From the NCBI GenBank assembly GCA_003663445.1, contig QMZZ01000030.1:1-5875 (forward strand): DNA of 5,875 nucleotides, given 5' to 3'. Source of the DNA: Candidatus Aenigmatarchaeota archaeon. Lineage in GTDB: Archaea; Aenigmatarchaeota; Aenigmatarchaeia; QMZP01. The notes beneath the pieces are model-generated. The model was not told the origin of the DNA, searched no databases, and worked only from the letters and a program-made list of their open reading frames with translations. Position numbers and translations under genes: made by a program. How positions within the stretch are numbered: position 1 is the stretch's first letter; every line of letters starts with the position of its first letter. Shown here piece by piece: positions 4,294 to 5,875 of the stretch.

Positions 4294-5875
4294 TCAGTAC
4301 TCTTCCCCGAGTCCTGGGGTTTTTGGAGGTTCGGATTTCTCCTTAGGTGCAGAAGCGATCATATCATCTATTCTCAGGATCATTTCAGCAGCCTCTGCAG
4401 CAGATTTTATCGCCTGAAGCTTTATCTTTAATGGCTCTATCACACCGTATTCAAGCATGTCCATAACCTTTCCCTCAAAGACATCCAGCCCTGCTGTTAT
4501 CTTGCCTTTTTCATGCGCAGCCCTCAAGGCAGCTAGGTTGTCAATCGGGTCCAAACCGGCATTCTCAGCCAGAGATCTCGGGATGATTTCAAGCGCGTTA
4601 GCAAAAGCGTTTATCGCGAGCTGCTCCCTTCCCTGGAAGGACTCGGCATACTTCCTCAACTCCTTAGCCAGCTCTATCTCAGCCGCACCACCGCCTGCAA
4701 CTATCTTTCCAAGCTCAAGGGCAGAAGCAATACCCTTTATCGCATCCTCCATTGCCCTTTCTGCCTCTGCAACGATATGTTCCGTCCCTCCCCTTATAAG
4801 GATCGTGACAGCTTTCGGATCCTTGCACTTTTCGACGAATATCATCGCCTCTCCGGCAACCTTCCTTTCCTCAACCAAACCTGCCTCTCCGAGGTCTGAT
4901 GGGGTCAGGTCGTTCAGGTTTGTTATGACATTTCCCTTGGTTGCCTTTGCAAGCTTTTCCATATCTGATTTCTTCACCCTTCTTGCAGCCAGGATCTGCT
5001 TTTTGGCAAGATAGTGCTGAACGGTATCATCAATACCTTTCTGGCAGAGAACGACGTTTGCTCCTGTTTTTGCTATTTTCTCTACCATTTCCTTGAGCAT
5101 CCTTTCCTGCTGATCGAGGAATGCCTGCATCTTTTCAGGTGAATCTATGTTGATCTTTGCATCTCCCTCAAGCTCCTTTATCTCCAAAGCACAGTCGAGC
5201 AGGGCTATCTTTGCATCCTTTACAGATTTTGGCATTCCTGCATGCACACCCTCCTTATCTATCAGTATCCCGTCTATAAGCTGGGTGTCGCTCATCGAAC
5301 CTCCCTCTTTCTTCTCGATTTTTATATTATCCGTATCAACGATCGTTTTTCCGTTCTTTTCCTCAGCGACCTTCTTGATCGCCTGAACCGCAAGCTGTGC
5401 GAGCTCCTTTGAAGCCTTTTCAGCTGACTTCCCTGTCATCGCTGTTTCGGCTATCTGAATAAGCCTTTCCTCATCCTTAAGCGTTATGGGTGTGGCAATC
5501 GAATTCAGGATCTCTAATGCCCTGTTCTTTGCAAGCCTGAATCCTTTAAGGATGACGGTTGGATGGATTTCCTGATCCAGAAGTCCCTCTGCCTCCTTCA
5601 GGAGCTCACCTGACAGAACAGCTGCTGTTGTGGTTCCATCACCCACGATCTTGTCCTGCGTCTTTGCGACCTCAACTATCATCTTTGCAGCCGGGTTCTC
5701 GATCTGCATTTCATCCAGAATAGTGGCGCCGTCATTAGTGATTACTATATCTCCGAGAGAATCGACAAGCATCTTGTCCATCCCCTTCGGTCCCAGGGTT
5801 GTCCTAACGGTATCGGCTATCGCCTTTGCAGCTGCAATATTATTCCTCAGGGCATCCTTCCCTCTTGTTCTGATA
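4294..5875 (-). CDS. Thermosome subunit (archaeal group II chaperonin), N-terminus beyond window
   Basis: This is an ATP-driven protein-folding chamber subunit of the cytoplasm, from the family of archaeal thermosomes and eukaryotic CCT. The frame stays open to the window edge, so the ATG at 5781 is internal; 526 residues are visible and perhaps 15-20 are missing. Numbered from the first full codon, the motifs are: LGPKGMDKM (27-35, nucleotide-binding region), the P-loop-like GDGTTT (78-83), HAGMPKSVKDAKIALLD in the apical domain (211-227), and GGTEH followed by ERAMEDA (362-378), whose Asp377 corresponds to the conserved catalytic Asp. VAGGGA (392-397) and the C-terminal equatorial motif LRIDDMIA follow. 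Length and domain order match the family. Two differences: an Ala (369) stands where related subunits have an acidic residue in HVVDExER, and the tail ends in KTPGLGEEY instead of the common Gly/Met-rich repeat. It ends 39 bp before the pilus operon and is probably transcribed separately. The promoter is outside the window. Confidence 0.97.
   Translation of the reverse strand, partial: IRTRGKDALRNNIAAAKAIADTVRTTLGPKGMDKMLVDSLGDIVITNDGATILDEMQIENPAAKMIVEVAKTQDKIVGDGTTTAAVLSGELLKEAEGLLDQEIHPTVILKGFRLAKNRALEILNSIATPITLKDEERLIQIAETAMTGKSAEKASKELAQLAVQAIKKVAEEKNGKTIVDTDNIKIEKKEGGSMSDTQLIDGILIDKEGVHAGMPKSVKDAKIALLDCALEIKELEGDAKINIDSPEKMQAFLDQQERMLKEMVEKIAKTGANVVLCQKGIDDTVQHYLAKKQILAARRVKKSDMEKLAKATKGNVITNLNDLTPSDLGEAGLVEERKVAGEAMIFVEKCKDPKAVTILIRGGTEHIVAEAERAMEDAIKGIASALELGKIVAGGGAAEIELAKELRKYAESFQGREQLAINAFANALEIIPRSLAENAGLDPIDNLAALRAAHEKGKITAGLDVFEGKVMDMLEYGVIEPLKIKLQAIKSAAEAAEMILRIDDMIASAPKEKSEPPKTPGLGEEY

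Noticed and set aside
4280..4300. T-rich stretch (TGATTTTAAACATTTAT) after the thermosome stop as a terminator
   Set aside because: Only four T in a row and no hairpin. The bases are better explained as the promoter of the next gene.
4457..5014. Plus-strand open frame of 185 codons, Ser/Ala/Phe-rich
   Set aside because: It is antisense to the thermosome. Its Ser/Phe richness is the mirror of Glu/Lys/Ala codons on the real strand.
1..5875. CRISPR array, tRNA/rRNA gene, insertion sequence or defence island
   Set aside because: No regularly spaced repeats, cloverleaf-like or rRNA-like stretch, transposase motif or terminal inverted repeats were seen. The window is almost fully occupied by seven genes.

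Overview
The window comes from an archaeon. It carries a group II chaperonin (thermosome) subunit, prepilins with the archaeal N-terminal pattern, and a TadA/VirB11-type pilus ATPase paired with a T2SF/TadC-type membrane protein. Intergenic gaps are very short, and two TATA-like boxes sit at the spacing expected for leaderless archaeal transcripts. Arg codons are often AGG/AGA, and five of the six visible stops are TGA. I cannot place the phylum from the sequence alone. All genes lie on the minus strand, so the gene order runs from high to low coordinates.

Layout along the minus strand: (1) thermosome subunit, 5875-4294, its N-terminus outside the window; (2) a 39-bp gap with a TATA-like box; (3) a 155-residue soluble coiled-coil protein, 4254-3787; (4) a 25-bp gap whose edge carries a second TATA-like box; (5) a 136-residue archaeal type IV pilin, 3761-3351; (6) a 184-residue and (7) a 131-residue single-pass pilin-like protein, 3344-2790 and 2793-2398; (8) a 577-residue assembly ATPase, 2401-668; (9) the first 222 residues of the TadC/PilC-like platform protein, 666-1, which runs off the window. 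The window is almost fully coding and has no gene-free stretch above 39 bp.

Genes 3 to 9 look like one type IV pilus (T4P-like) operon. The pilin probably forms the fibre and the two pilin-like proteins are candidate minor pilins. The ATPase powers assembly and the membrane protein is the platform. The coiled-coil protein is the unexplained member: it opens the operon and has no recognised enzymatic motif. Nothing archaellum-specific (FlaH/ArlH, FlaG, FlaF) is visible, so an adhesion or secretion-type pilus fits better than an archaellum. No prepilin peptidase lies in the window. The thermosome appears to be a separate housekeeping transcription unit.

The best leads are the coiled-coil protein, the possible internal promoter dedicated to the pilin, the pilin's divergent codon use, and the cysteine placement in the pilin. 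None of this amounts to proof of a new system. It is a compact archaeal T4P locus with one accessory gene of unknown role.
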